A stretch of 64,000 nt of DNA from Thermogutta terrifontis (GCF_002277955.1 NZ_CP018477.1:1116001-1180000), one strand, 5' to 3'; positions 28,623-38,517 are shown, counted from the stretch's first letter. Program-made: numbers and translations. The notes: a model not told the origin generated them from the letters alone.

Positions 28623-29426
28623 GTGATCCGATATTTGATCGATGGCTACAACTTTCTCAACTGCTCGGGGATCGAAGTGAAGGATTCCGGGGCGGCGGGT
28701 ATCACCCCCCTGGGGTTGGCGCGTCAGGCGCTCCTGAATTTTCTCGTAGAACATCTCACTCCCGAAGAAGCCCGGGAAACCCTTGTGGTCTTCGATGCTC
28801 ACAGCCCTCCGCGACCGCTCCCCACCGAGTTTGAATACTGCGGCATTTCGGTGAAGTTTGCCGTGCGGTATCCCGATGCCGATTCGCTCCTTGAGCGACT
28901 CATCAACGAGCATACTTCGCCGCGGAAGCTGACGGTCATCTCCAGCGATCACCGTATTCAGCGGGCGGCACGTCGCCGTCGGGCCAAATTCGTGGATAGC
29001 GAGAAGTGGTATCGCGAATTGCTCATTCGGGCGTCTTATCGCGGGCCGACGTCCCCTCGCTCGAGTGACGCTGCATCCAAGTTGCCCGATGTTTCCAACA
29101 TGAATACCGAGGACTGGCTCCGACTGCTCGGAGTATCCGAAGACGCCACCAGCGAGGACCCGGAAGCCATTCCTCAAGCGCAATCCCGGCAGGATTCAGA
29201 GGCGAGAACTCCTGGCGAGGCTCAGCCGACCCCGGAAGTGCCCAAGCAGGGCGCGGCAGCCAGCAGCGAAGAACAGATTCAGGAATCGCTTCCCGAACTG
29301 TTGCCGGCAGTGGATTTCGGTTTCACTCCGGATGAGCTGGAGCAACCGATCGACGCGTTGGATGAACGGGATCTTGCGCGAATGCGGCGCCCTCGCCACC
29401 GTCGGCCACCCCGTCGCCAGGGTTAG
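28623..29426 (+). CDS. YacP-like NYN-domain protein with acidic tail
   Basis: This 267-residue protein begins IRYLIDGYNFLN, the opening of the NYN (YacP/Rae1-like) PIN-type nuclease fold. Further acidic motifs are LVVFDAH, YPDADSLLERLI and VISSDHRIQRAARRRRA, the expected active-site cluster (residues 1-140). YacP-type proteins cut mRNA on the ribosome in Bacillus. Residues about 150-250 are a Glu/Pro/Ser-rich, probably disordered tail not usual in Bacillus YacP. Start: GTG at 28623. It lies 70 bases after pyrC and converges on purD. Confidence 0.75.
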   Translation: MIRYLIDGYNFLNCSGIEVKDSGAAGITPLGLARQALLNFLVEHLTPEEARETLVVFDAHSPPRPLPTEFEYCGISVKFAVRYPDADSLLERLINEHTSPRKLTVISSDHRIQRAARRRRAKFVDSEKWYRELLIRASYRGPTSPRSSDAASKLPDVSNMNTEDWLRLLGVSEDATSEDPEAIPQAQSRQDSEARTPGEAQPTPEVPKQGAAASSEEQIQESLPELLPAVDFGFTPDELEQPIDALDERDLARMRRPRHRRPPRRQG

Positions 29427-29465
29427 TTTGCACGATTGCTGTTAGGAGGGTACGCGGTCAGGCGG

Positions 29466-30761
29466 CTAGACGTTCTGCTGGGTCAACCGGCGGATCGCTT
29501 TGTCGGCAATGTCTTTTCGGCACCACGCCCCCTGCCAGCGGATGCATTTGACGGCCGCGTAGGCCTGGTATTTCGCCCGGGCGATATTCTCGCCGAGGGC
29601 CGTCACCCCCAACACCCGGCCGCCCGCCGTCACAATTTCCCCGTCTTTCAGCGCTGTTCCTGCGTGGAAAACCTTGACATCCGGCAAGCGAGCGGCTTCG
29701 TCCAGACCGCGGATGGGAAAGCCTTTCTGATAGGAGCCGGGGTATCCCTCGCTGGCCATCACGACGCACACAGCGGGACGTGGATCCCACTCCAGCGATT
29801 CAAGCTGGTCGAGCTGCCCATCCACAGCCAGATTAAGGATTTCCAGCAGGTCTGACTTGAGCCGCATCATGAGAGGCTGGCACTCCGGATCGCCAAACCG
29901 CACGTTAAATTCCAGGACCCGCGGACCAAGCGGCGTCATCATCAAACCAGCGTAGAGCACCCCGGTGAAAGGCCGGCCGGCCTTCCGCATGGCGTGGACG
30001 GTGGGAACGAGAATATTGGCCTCGATCCAGTGTAGGGCCTCGTCGCTCACCACCGGAGCAGGGGAATAGGCCCCCATGCCGCCTGTATTGGGGCCCGTGT
30101 CCCCGTCGTATGCAGGCTTGTGGTCCTGGGCCGGCTGAAGCGTGACGATCGTTTTCCCGTCCGTGATCGCCAGGACGCTGGCCTCCTCTCCGTGGAGCCG
30201 CTCCTCGATGACCAGTCGGTCGCCTGCCGAGCCGAACGCTTTTTCCTCGGCGATCAGCCGAATGGCCTGAAGGGCCTGCTCGCGATTGTCGCAGACAATC
30301 ACGCCTTTGCCGGCGGCGAGGCCGTCGGCCTTCACAACCAGCGGCATGTCCTCCTTTTCCATGAGGTACCGCCGGGCAGAGGCCGGGTCCGAAAAAATCT
30401 GGAAGTCGGCTGTTGGTACATCAGCCGAACGCAGGAGCTGCTTGCAAAAAACTTTACTGGCCTCTAGTTCCGCGGCGGCCTTGGTGGGGCCGAAAATCCG
30501 CAATTTCTCCGCACGGAAGGCATCCACGATCCCCTCGGCGAGCGGGGCTTCTGGTCCAACCACCGTGAGGCCGACCCGGTTGGCCTTGGCAAAGCGGATC
30601 AACCCCGCAAAGTCTTTTTCAGAAATGGGAACATTTTCGGCATCCTGGGCTGTACCGGCGTTGCCGGGAGCTACAAACACGCGGTCGGCGAGCGGGCTCT
30701 GTTTCAATTTCCAGGCCAGGGCGTGTTCCCGGCCGCCACTTCCAATCACCAAAACGTTCAT
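29466..30761 (-). CDS. purD: Phosphoribosylamine-glycine ligase
   Basis: This 431-residue ATP-grasp ligase makes glycinamide ribonucleotide in purine synthesis. It has the N-terminal GSGGREHALAWKL, ATP-grasp motifs (PLVVKADGLAAGKGVIVCDN) and the signature RFGDPECQPLMMRL. Start: ATG at 30761, the family's usual MNVLVIGSG start, with AAAGG upstream. The frame extends 13 codons further without similarity. Confidence 0.95.
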   Translation of the reverse strand: MNVLVIGSGGREHALAWKLKQSPLADRVFVAPGNAGTAQDAENVPISEKDFAGLIRFAKANRVGLTVVGPEAPLAEGIVDAFRAEKLRIFGPTKAAAELEASKVFCKQLLRSADVPTADFQIFSDPASARRYLMEKEDMPLVVKADGLAAGKGVIVCDNREQALQAIRLIAEEKAFGSAGDRLVIEERLHGEEASVLAITDGKTIVTLQPAQDHKPAYDGDTGPNTGGMGAYSPAPVVSDEALHWIEANILVPTVHAMRKAGRPFTGVLYAGLMMTPLGPRVLEFNVRFGDPECQPLMMRLKSDLLEILNLAVDGQLDQLESLEWDPRPAVCVVMASEGYPGSYQKGFPIRGLDEAARLPDVKVFHAGTALKDGEIVTAGGRVLGVTALGENIARAKYQAYAAVKCIRWQGAWCRKDIADKAIRRLTQQNV

Positions 30762-31376
30762 TGCATCGGACCTTTTCCAAATCGCGTGGCACTTCACCAA
30801 CTTGCTTTAGACCCTGATTTTAGGTCAGGAGGCGGAGCGTGAGAAGGATTGCCGTTCTTCTGGTTGTTTTCATTCGGTATGGGACCAGATCCAAGGAAGA
30901 GCAGTAAACTGCGGGATAGCCGGGATCGATAGAAATGCGAACCTGACAGGCGGGTCCCTCCGACGCGGAGGGGTGTGCTTGTCGTGCCCGGCGAGACCCG
31001 TTTTCGAGCAAACTTTTTTAGGTCCGAAGATACACCATACCTATGCGCCCTGTCGGGAGGGAACCGAACGGCCGTCGGTGTGCGTAAAGAGCAGGGGACG
31101 AAAAATCGGTCCGTAAATCACAGCCCGAGCTTGGGCGAGCAAGGTAGAAGCGTGAGTCCGCCGGGTGATCCAGGGCGCCTGTCCGTGCGTTCGACTCGCC
31201 CGGGGCGATAAGACACAATAGGAGAATTGGAAGGGGACGACTCGCCGATGAAGGTCCAAGCGAAATGTTTCCGGGAGGGCGCCGACTCCCCGCCATGAAC
31301 GCCAAGGGCTTGTTCGAGTCGCCACCCGGCTTTCCTCGAAAAAAGAACGAGTTTTTTACAGCGGTTTTCGTTGCAG
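30762..31376. other. Divergent intergenic region between purD and bc complex 2
   Basis: About 600 bases hold no convincing gene. The most structured part is 30951-31000, and a run of seven T residues lies at 31013-31019. Promoters for purD (minus) and the Rieske operon (plus) must lie here, but no clear hexamer pair was found. Confidence 0.4.
30951..31000. other. Nested hairpin element
   Basis: CGGGT (30951-30955) pairs with ACCCG (30996-31000). It encloses a strong hairpin, CCCTCC (30956-30961) with GGAGGG (30967-30972), around GACGC. It could be a leader structure of the Rieske transcript or an upstream RNA. Confidence 0.25.
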
Positions 31377-32036
31377 ATGGACGCAAAATTTCCGACACAT
31401 TCATCGCCCTCGAAAACTCTGCCAAGCGGCGATGAATTTCCGCCGTCTGTGCCACCGGCACGCCACGATCCGGAACTTCCGTCGCCGGCACGCCGCGAGT
31501 TCTTTGGAAGATTAGCTGGAACCATTGCCGCAGCGGGGGGGTGGAATCGTCTGCTCGTGCGGTTGCTCACGGGGCTCGGGAGTGTGCTTAGCGTTGCGGC
31601 AGGGTACGCGGGCGTGAGATTTCTTTGGCCGAGAAACCCACGGAGGCCGGGCGATTGGATCCCCATCGCACCCATCGGTCGAATTGTTCCGGATACCGTG
31701 CACACAGCGTGGTTGAATACCCTGGGCGTTTACGTAGTTCGGCAATCCGGCGAGCAGGGAGAACAGATCGTGGTGCTGAAAGCCTCGTGCACCCATCTGG
31801 GTTGCATGACGCAATGGGACGCAGGCTTGCGGCAGTTTGTCTGCCCATGTCACGGGAGTGCGTTTGACAAGGAGGGCCAGCGGCTCCGCGGTCCGGCACG
31901 GCGCGCTCTGGAACGGTGTGCTGTTAATCTGGCGGACGGAGTCCTCCTGGTGAACACAGGGCTTACTTTCCGCAAGGAAAACGGCGGCTGGGACGATCCA
32001 AGAAGTTTCGTGATGCTCGAACACGGTGTGGGTTGA
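31377..32036 (+). CDS. Rieske iron-sulfur protein of bc complex 2
   Basis: This 219-residue protein has the cluster motifs CTHLGC (near 140) and CPCHGSAFD (near 160). A long Pro/Ser-rich N-terminal cytoplasmic stretch precedes the twin-arginine segment PARREFFGRLAG and a hydrophobic helix, consistent with Tat export as an uncleaved anchor. ATG at 31377 was chosen, with a TTG two codons upstream as the alternative. The next gene, cytochrome b, starts 11 bases after the stop. Confidence 0.9.
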   Translation: MDAKFPTHSSPSKTLPSGDEFPPSVPPARHDPELPSPARREFFGRLAGTIAAAGGWNRLLVRLLTGLGSVLSVAAGYAGVRFLWPRNPRRPGDWIPIAPIGRIVPDTVHTAWLNTLGVYVVRQSGEQGEQIVVLKASCTHLGCMTQWDAGLRQFVCPCHGSAFDKEGQRLRGPARRALERCAVNLADGVLLVNTGLTFRKENGGWDDPRSFVMLEHGVG

Positions 32037-32047
32037 GGGGATCAGGG

Positions 32048-32821
32048 ATGGGTGTGTGGAGTCGAATAAGACAGTCGCGCTTTTACCGGAGTATTTTCCG
32101 GGTTCCGCTTCCCCGAACGACCCGGGAAAAAGTCCTCATGATTTTTAACACGTTTGTCCTGCACGTTCATCCGGTGGGGGTGCCCCGGTATGCCGTGCGG
32201 CTTCGCTACACATGGTGCATGGGCGGGCTGGCATTTTTTCTTTTTTTGGTGGAGATTGTCACGGGAGTGGCCTTGATGTTCTATTATCGGCCTGTCCCGG
32301 AGTATGCCTACGCCGATATTCTCGATCTCCGATATTCCGTCTATTTCGGCATTATGCGCGAGCTCCACCGGTGGGCAGGACACGCGATGGTGGTGGTCGT
32401 GATGCTCCACATGCTGCGAGTTTTTTTAACTGGGAGCTATCGCCCTCCACGCGAGTTTAACTGGGTGATAGGTGTCAGTCTTCTTATTCTTACACTTCTG
32501 CTTTCTTTTACCGGCTATCTCTTACCGTGGGACCAACTGGCCTACTGGGCGACCACGGTGGGGACGAATATGGTGGCCGCGGCACCGTTTGTCGGGTATG
32601 AAGGGCCGGGAAGCGAGCTTCTCACACTGCACGGCGAGCCGCTGATCACACCCACTTCCGACCTGCGTTATTTCTTGCTGGGCAGCGACAGGATCGGCCC
32701 CGCGGCTCTCAACAGGTTTTATATCTGGCATTGTGTGGCCCTCCCGCTGGCCATGACGTTTCTCTGCGGACTTCACTTCTGGCGCGTGCGAAAGGATGGT
32801 GGCATCAGTGGGCCACTTTGA
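32048..32821 (+). CDS. Cytochrome b6-type subunit of bc complex 2
   Basis: This 257-residue protein is the four-helix N-terminal half of cytochrome b. Both haem-ligand pairs are intact: HRWAGHAMVVVVMLH (spacing 14) and HCVALPLAMTFLCGLH (spacing 15). The LLPWDQLAYWA motif after helix C is present. It transfers electrons across the membrane between two quinone sites. Start: ATG at 32048 behind a G-rich run. The C-terminal half of cytochrome b is a separate gene 97 bases downstream, as in b6f-type complexes. Confidence 0.92.
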   Translation: MGVWSRIRQSRFYRSIFRVPLPRTTREKVLMIFNTFVLHVHPVGVPRYAVRLRYTWCMGGLAFFLFLVEIVTGVALMFYYRPVPEYAYADILDLRYSVYFGIMRELHRWAGHAMVVVVMLHMLRVFLTGSYRPPREFNWVIGVSLLILTLLLSFTGYLLPWDQLAYWATTVGTNMVAAAPFVGYEGPGSELLTLHGEPLITPTSDLRYFLLGSDRIGPAALNRFYIWHCVALPLAMTFLCGLHFWRVRKDGGISGPL

Positions 32822-32918
32822 GCGATTTATGTAGAGAGGATAGAAAAGCTGCAACCCTGATATGCGGCGGACATAAAAACATGGAATTATACACTGCATT
32901 ACAATTATTACGAGTTGG

Positions 32919-34193
32919 ATGAAAGATCAATCATTAGCCATTCTCTATTTTGGCTCAGTTTTAGTTATCGCTGCTTGGGCGGCCATTCGGCTGGTCGGCC
33001 GTGGCGCGCGGAAATCGCAGGCGATCGAGCCGACCGTGTACGCTTTGCTGTTCCTGGCGGGTGGCATTTTTGCGAGCATGGGGCGTGCCTGGGGGCTCCC
33101 CAACTGGGCCAAACAGGTGATTGATCACTTCGTTACTCCTCCCGTTTTGACGCTTCTGGTATTTACCGGAGCTTTTGTTTTTCTGAAGGGACTCCAATCG
33201 AGATGGACGCCGCGGCTGGCCGTCCACATGGTGATCGGCCTGTGGTTGTGGTTTTTGCTTTCGCTGGAAGACAGGAACTTTGCGGCTTTGGTACTTGCTC
33301 CCGATCATGTGGCGGTGCTGCTGTTTATTGCGGCCTCTCTGGCGGGCGTTGTTTACGGATTGGGACTGGCTGCGGAAAATGATCGCCGCAGGCAGCAGAA
33401 CCAACCAGTGATGGAGGCCGAGCCTTACGAAAGGGAACGCATCTTCGTCTGGCCGGACCTGGTGTACATAGAACTTCTCGCCATGCTGGCAATGTTGGGA
33501 GTGTTGCTGGTGTGGTCGTTGCTCATGCCAGCGCCTTTGGAGTCGCCGGCCGATCCGACGTGGACGCCCAATCCCGCCAAGGCACCATGGTATTTTGTGG
33601 GGTTGCAGGAACTCCTTGTGTACTTTGATCCGTGGCTGGCGGGTGTCATGATTCCGGTGTTCATTATTCTTGGTCTGTGTTTAATTCCTTATGCGGACAC
33701 CCGCCCGAAAGAAACGGGATTCTATGGATTCCGCCAGCGGCAGTTCGCGACGAGCGTCTTTCTAAGTGGCTATATCCTATGGACAATTCTGATCGTTATA
33801 GGCACGTTCTATCGGGGGCCGGACTGGCAGTTCTATGGTCTCTATGAATCCCGGTCCATTAAAAAACCGAGCGTCCTCGAAACACGTCCGCTTTCTCACG
33901 TCATATGGAATGTAAACGTTGGCGCACATGAGGCGAAGAGCATGAATCCGTGGAGGGTTCTCCGCCGGGAAAGCCCTGGCGTGGTCCTGCTGGGAATGCT
34001 GTTTGGTGGCGTGCCGCTGATTCTGCGGATGAAATCCATTCGGCAATATGTACCGCAGTGGTCAAGGCCCACGCACTGGACCATGAGTGTGTTGCTGGCG
34101 TTTATGATTTTAATTCCTGTGAAGATGTATCTTAATTGGCTCATGGATATCAATTACATACTATGGCTACCAGAGATTGGGATTAACTTATGA
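32919..34193 (+). CDS. Long subunit-IV-like cytochrome b C-terminal protein
   Basis: This 424-residue protein carries the quinol-site motif as NPAKAPWYFVGLQELL (near 220-235), the PEWY-loop variant found in several split bacterial bc complexes. It is followed by three hydrophobic helices. Unlike plain subunit IV (about 160 residues), it has an N-terminal membrane part of roughly four extra helices (residues 1-160) and two helices near the C-terminus. A short AT-rich spacer precedes it. Confidence 0.8.
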   Translation: MKDQSLAILYFGSVLVIAAWAAIRLVGRGARKSQAIEPTVYALLFLAGGIFASMGRAWGLPNWAKQVIDHFVTPPVLTLLVFTGAFVFLKGLQSRWTPRLAVHMVIGLWLWFLLSLEDRNFAALVLAPDHVAVLLFIAASLAGVVYGLGLAAENDRRRQQNQPVMEAEPYERERIFVWPDLVYIELLAMLAMLGVLLVWSLLMPAPLESPADPTWTPNPAKAPWYFVGLQELLVYFDPWLAGVMIPVFIILGLCLIPYADTRPKETGFYGFRQRQFATSVFLSGYILWTILIVIGTFYRGPDWQFYGLYESRSIKKPSVLETRPLSHVIWNVNVGAHEAKSMNPWRVLRRESPGVVLLGMLFGGVPLILRMKSIRQYVPQWSRPTHWTMSVLLAFMILIPVKMYLNWLMDINYILWLPEIGINL

Positions 34194-34240
34194 CAGTGAG
34201 TGAGCGAGCCGTGTCTCCATAGTTAATTGATGGCAAGCCA

Positions 34241-37200
34241 ATGGCAAATCCATTAAAGCACCATTATCCCTTGGTTTATTTGCACGTTCTCTGCGTGATC
34301 TTTTGCGGAGTATTGCTTGGGCTGGTGGTTTGGGTACTCTATCGAGAACACCATCGTGAGTGGCTGCGATACCAGCGGTTGGGACAAACTGTGGCTGAGG
34401 TCGTCCATTCGGAATCGCAGCGGCTCAACCAGCAAGAGGGGAAAAACGAGTGGCTGATCCTTCCGCCGCTATCGACAAGTGGCGAAAAGGAGAGCATCCC
34501 TGGGGGAACAGGGCGTTTCAGCCTGGAACTCCGCGAGATTGTCCTCCCGGGGCTGGAGGAGAAGTTCTCGGAAAGAGCAGTCGTACGTCGCGATCGCTGC
34601 ACAACTTGCCACCTGTTTGTGGATTGGACAACTCAGGAAGGCCCAGCAATATCGGAGCTAAAGGAGGTTTCAAGAGCGGGCGGCTCGGGGAATGGTTTTC
34701 CGTGGGCCCAGCCGACCGAGTATCATGCCGCCACCCGTCCCGTGATGGAGAAAGAAAACACGATCACCCTCGCCTTGCCACTTATTCTCAAAGAAAGACA
34801 TAGTGTGGATGAAATAAAACACAACGAAAAGAGATTCTCAACAATTGCGGAAAAGCTGGGGATCCAATGGATGTCTCTTGGGCTGCTTGGCAGCGCGGAG
34901 GCTCGAGTGGCAACGATCAAACGGGGCAGCCCCGCGGAAGTGGCTGGTCTTCGGCCAGGCGATCGAATCGTCGGAGTCGGATCACGGCATGTCGCGTCGC
35001 CTCAGGAAGTGGAAGCCGAAGTGGGACGCTGCTTGGAGCTGCTTTCGCGTGATGAAAAGGCATTTTCTAACTCAACAAAATATATTTACTATCCCTCAAA
35101 CTTTGGCAGCGATAGTACAAAAGTCCCCGCTGTCAGTGTTACCATTCTCCGCGGCCTTGCGGAACCGTTTACCGGACATCCCCACCCGGATTTGTATGTC
35201 GCTGAAAACAGTTCGCATCCAGCTTCGCGATTTGGCTGCACGATTTGTCACGGAGGCGTTGGGCTGGCCACGGATGTGGTGGGGGCGGAGCATTTTCAAC
35301 AGCCGGCTGAAGTTGAAAAAATCCCCGCGTCTTTCGTCGCGTCTATTGATCCCATGCTACCTACTGTGCTCGTCGAAAGCCGATGCTTGCGGTGTCATGA
35401 AAGGGTCTTCGACCTTATCGAAACACCTCGAGAGCAGGATTCGGTGGCTTCCCAACTGGTGACAGGCCGCCGACTTGTCGAACGCTACGGATGCTATGCC
35501 TGTCACCAGTTCGGCAGTGATGGGGTTGGGACGGAGCGATTGGGGGCCGATTTGCAGCCCCCCGGTCCGGCCACGGAAGTGGCTGAGGAAATCCTTGCCT
35601 GGGAGCCGCCGCAAAATGTGGCGACAGCCGCCCGCCAGGTCCTGCAATCGGCCAGTAATTCCACGGGTGTCGAGGCGTTAAAAAAAGAACTGGAGTCCTG
35701 GCTTTCCGAGCTGTCCCGGGTCCCGGTCCTATCTCTTGACGAGCGCATCCGCCAACTGGAAATTCGCCGGCTCGCGGGAGTGCTTCGCTCTTCCCAGGCA
35801 GGGCCAGGTGGCCTGGGGAAACCCGGCCCCAGTTTGCGGTCTGTGGGCGATCGTCTTGCACGGCAGCAGTTGGAAGCCATCATCGCGGATCCCCAGGGTG
35901 TTCTGCCATCGGCAAGGATGCCCCGTTTTTTCGGCGTCAATCCATCCTTCTCCAGTGGCGAGCCTGATCAGGATGGAGTTGCGGCTGCGGAAATAGCCGG
36001 CATCGCGGAATACCTTCTGACGCGGACTCGATCGAGTGGGACGCCGACACAGGCCGGTTCTGCCGCCACGACAGGCGCAGAGAACGGCACGCCGAACGAT
36101 GCAGATTGGGGAAGGATTGTGTTCGAAACTCAGGGCTGCCTGGCCTGTCACACCCATCGAGAATTTCCCGCCGCTTCGGTGGGACCGACTCTCGGACCGG
36201 ATTTGTCCGACTTAGGGAATCGCTGGACTGGGCCGCGGGCGAGGGAATGGCTGGAGCGCTGGCTGGAGGATCCGCGGTCGCTCAATCCCGATACGCGAAT
36301 GCCTCGTCCCCAATGGCGTGAAGATTCCTGGCTGTCCATGCTAGTGCCTTCAGAATCGGGAACCGGTGAATCGCCTGGTAGCGAGGATGCGTCCGCGCGC
36401 GCCCGGCACTGGACACCCCGGTCTTTGATCCGGGCGCTGGCGAGCTTCCTGTTACAAAAAACAGAACGAGACGTTCACCCTGCCCCGCTGAATGTAGACG
36501 AAAAGCAGATCGACGCGGCAGTGACCGCTTATCTGGCGGAAGAATTCGGCCTCCCGCGGGCCCGGTTGTACAGTCAGCATGGTATTTCCGGAAAGGAATT
36601 CGAGCGGCTCAGTCCCGGATTGGCCGTGGAATTGGCTGATTTGGTGACGCCTCTATCGCGTGAGAAAAAGCTGCGTTATTTGGGACGTAAGGCCATTGCT
36701 CGATACGGCTGCTACGCGTGTCACAGTATTTCTGGGTTTGAGGGGCAATCGCCAATTGGTCCGGATCTCTCCACATTTGCCCGAAAGCCCTTGGCACTCC
36801 TGGACTTCGGTCATAGCGAGCAATTTCTGCGGCAGACGGCAGCCGGGAGCGCTCTCTATCGCGAGGCGAGCTTTCGGCCCGAACTGGCGGCACTGTTGGG
36901 GACCCGTCGCCGGGAAGGCTGGTTGTGGCTGAAACTGACGCAACCCCGGGTTTTCGATTACGGGCTGACCTTCCAAAGCCCGCTCCACCGTCTGCGGATG
37001 CCCCGGTTTCCCCTCACGCGTGACGAGCGCTGGGCCATTATGACATTCGTGCTCGGATTGGACGGATTTCAGACGCCCCCGGAGTATTCCCCCTATCAGG
37101 ATCGGCGAAGGGCGGCCCTCGCCGTCGGCAGGATGGTCATCGAACGTCACGGTTGCGACCGGTGCCACATGCTGCATCCGGAAAGGTGGACTTTGCGCTA

Positions 37201-38236
37201 TCTTACGGAAGAACCGCCTGAGCCGCCGATTGCTCCGCAGCCGGAATTGCAAGTTCAAGCACAAAACACCGTGGGCTTCAATCAAGCGGGACGAGAGCCA
37301 GTTTCATCGCCTGTCTCCGTGTTCAGTTTTGCCGTGGTCGTGGGGCGTGCGCAGCGTGATATGACAGGCCGGCTTCTGGAAGATATCGATGACTGCGATA
37401 ATCCGCTCTACTTTTTTGAACCGTGGCGACCTGTGCGAATTGGGAATTACATTTGGCCTGTGGGCCAGGCCGCCCTCCCGATCGCAAAACCGCAAATCGT
37501 TGGCATCAGACCGCAGGAGGGAGGCGAATGGGCTGCCCAGCTCTATGGTCGGCTGGCGGAGTACGTGCAGCGACTGGTGCTCAACGTGGGGCCTTCCGAG
37601 TTATGGGGGGCCGTCCCGCCGCCGCTCTGTTATGAAGGGGTGGCCGTTCAGGAAGCGTGGCTACGGGAGTTCCTCCACACGCCGGTTTCCATTCGCCCGG
37701 CTGTCCCCCTGGCGATGCCCATGTACAACTTGAATCCCCAGGAGATCGACCGTCTGGTGGGGTATTTTCAGGCTTTGCACTCTGCGGCACCGGCAGCAGA
37801 GGACTGGGGAAGGGCACGCCAGCCGCAATCCTCGGCGCAGGACCAGGCGCGGTTCCATCAACTCGAATTGGCGGAGAAACTGGTCCACGACACGAAAACG
37901 TACTGTGGTAAGTGTCATCGCCTTGCTGCTGCGGACCCGGCAAAACTCGCCATGCCAAACGAAGCCCCCGCCCTCGATGAGGTGTATCGCCGATTCCAGG
38001 TAACTTACCTCAGCGAGTGGGTGAAGAATCCCCGGGCCATCCTCCCGTACACCGCTATGCCGATCAACTTTCCGCCTGGCGGAGAACCACTTGACCGAAG
38101 TGTCTTCGATGCGTCCGCCGACCAGCAGCGCCAGGCTGTGGTGGAGCTCCTTCAGAGCTACGATCGGTATTTGCGGCAAAAACGTATTGCTTCACCGGAT
38201 GGTTCGGGCAAAGGGACCGTTGACTCGCCGCCGTGA
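34241..38236 (+). CDS. Octahaem cytochrome c with embedded PDZ domain (bc complex 2)
   Basis: This 1331-residue protein is anchored by one N-terminal helix (about 11-34). It has eight c-haem sites: CTTCH (120), CTICH (333), CLRCH (382), CYACH (418), CLACH (633), CYACH (824), CDRCH (972) and CGKCH (1222). Between the first two haems, residues about 205-265 resemble a PDZ domain (ARVATIKRGSPAEVAGLRPG, DRIVGVGS). Several DxRMPRF-type segments follow haem units, as in cytochrome c family domains. It directly follows the two cytochrome b genes and should take electrons from the Rieske protein in the periplasm. The PDZ may bind a partner's C-terminus. Confidence 0.85.
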   Translation: MANPLKHHYPLVYLHVLCVIFCGVLLGLVVWVLYREHHREWLRYQRLGQTVAEVVHSESQRLNQQEGKNEWLILPPLSTSGEKESIPGGTGRFSLELREIVLPGLEEKFSERAVVRRDRCTTCHLFVDWTTQEGPAISELKEVSRAGGSGNGFPWAQPTEYHAATRPVMEKENTITLALPLILKERHSVDEIKHNEKRFSTIAEKLGIQWMSLGLLGSAEARVATIKRGSPAEVAGLRPGDRIVGVGSRHVASPQEVEAEVGRCLELLSRDEKAFSNSTKYIYYPSNFGSDSTKVPAVSVTILRGLAEPFTGHPHPDLYVAENSSHPASRFGCTICHGGVGLATDVVGAEHFQQPAEVEKIPASFVASIDPMLPTVLVESRCLRCHERVFDLIETPREQDSVASQLVTGRRLVERYGCYACHQFGSDGVGTERLGADLQPPGPATEVAEEILAWEPPQNVATAARQVLQSASNSTGVEALKKELESWLSELSRVPVLSLDERIRQLEIRRLAGVLRSSQAGPGGLGKPGPSLRSVGDRLARQQLEAIIADPQGVLPSARMPRFFGVNPSFSSGEPDQDGVAAAEIAGIAEYLLTRTRSSGTPTQAGSAATTGAENGTPNDADWGRIVFETQGCLACHTHREFPAASVGPTLGPDLSDLGNRWTGPRAREWLERWLEDPRSLNPDTRMPRPQWREDSWLSMLVPSESGTGESPGSEDASARARHWTPRSLIRALASFLLQKTERDVHPAPLNVDEKQIDAAVTAYLAEEFGLPRARLYSQHGISGKEFERLSPGLAVELADLVTPLSREKKLRYLGRKAIARYGCYACHSISGFEGQSPIGPDLSTFARKPLALLDFGHSEQFLRQTAAGSALYREASFRPELAALLGTRRREGWLWLKLTQPRVFDYGLTFQSPLHRLRMPRFPLTRDERWAIMTFVLGLDGFQTPPEYSPYQDRRRAALAVGRMVIERHGCDRCHMLHPERWTLRYLTEEPPEPPIAPQPELQVQAQNTVGFNQAGREPVSSPVSVFSFAVVVGRAQRDMTGRLLEDIDDCDNPLYFFEPWRPVRIGNYIWPVGQAALPIAKPQIVGIRPQEGGEWAAQLYGRLAEYVQRLVLNVGPSELWGAVPPPLCYEGVAVQEAWLREFLHTPVSIRPAVPLAMPMYNLNPQEIDRLVGYFQALHSAAPAAEDWGRARQPQSSAQDQARFHQLELAEKLVHDTKTYCGKCHRLAAADPAKLAMPNEAPALDEVYRRFQVTYLSEWVKNPRAILPYTAMPINFPPGGEPLDRSVFDASADQQRQAVVELLQSYDRYLRQKRIASPDGSGKGTVDSPP

Positions 38237-38361
38237 CGGGTGCTGGCCGAAGTCAGAAACAACCAGCATTTGGCCTGAAAGCCCCTGGGACCATAGAATG
38301 GGAAGATACCATCCGGCCTACGGCAGAACCGCAACGGGGGCAGCGACGTTGTTCCTCGATA

Positions 38362-38517
38362 ATGGACCTCGACCAGCGGGTTTTACTGTTTGAAATTTCT
38401 CGGCGGGAGATTGTCAGAACCGAGGACCTGTGGATGGCACATGCTTCCGGACAGGCAGCGCGAAGGGTTCGGCGAAGGTCGCAGCGGAACGGTGAAAGGC
38501 GATGCCATGAGGAGTGA
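38362..38517 (+). CDS. Possible small protein, low support
   Basis: This 51-codon open frame begins MDLDQRVLLFEISRREIV and ends Arg-rich. Its tail overlaps the start of the next gene by 11 bases. No ribosome-binding site is visible. It occupies most of the second half of a 270-base gap and may be chance. Confidence 0.15.
   Translation: MDLDQRVLLFEISRREIVRTEDLWMAHASGQAARRVRRRSQRNGERRCHEE

Noticed and set aside
31140-31215. tRNA-like GTTCGACTC stretch before the Rieske gene
   Set aside because: The T-arm has a mismatch and no acceptor complement is present on either strand.
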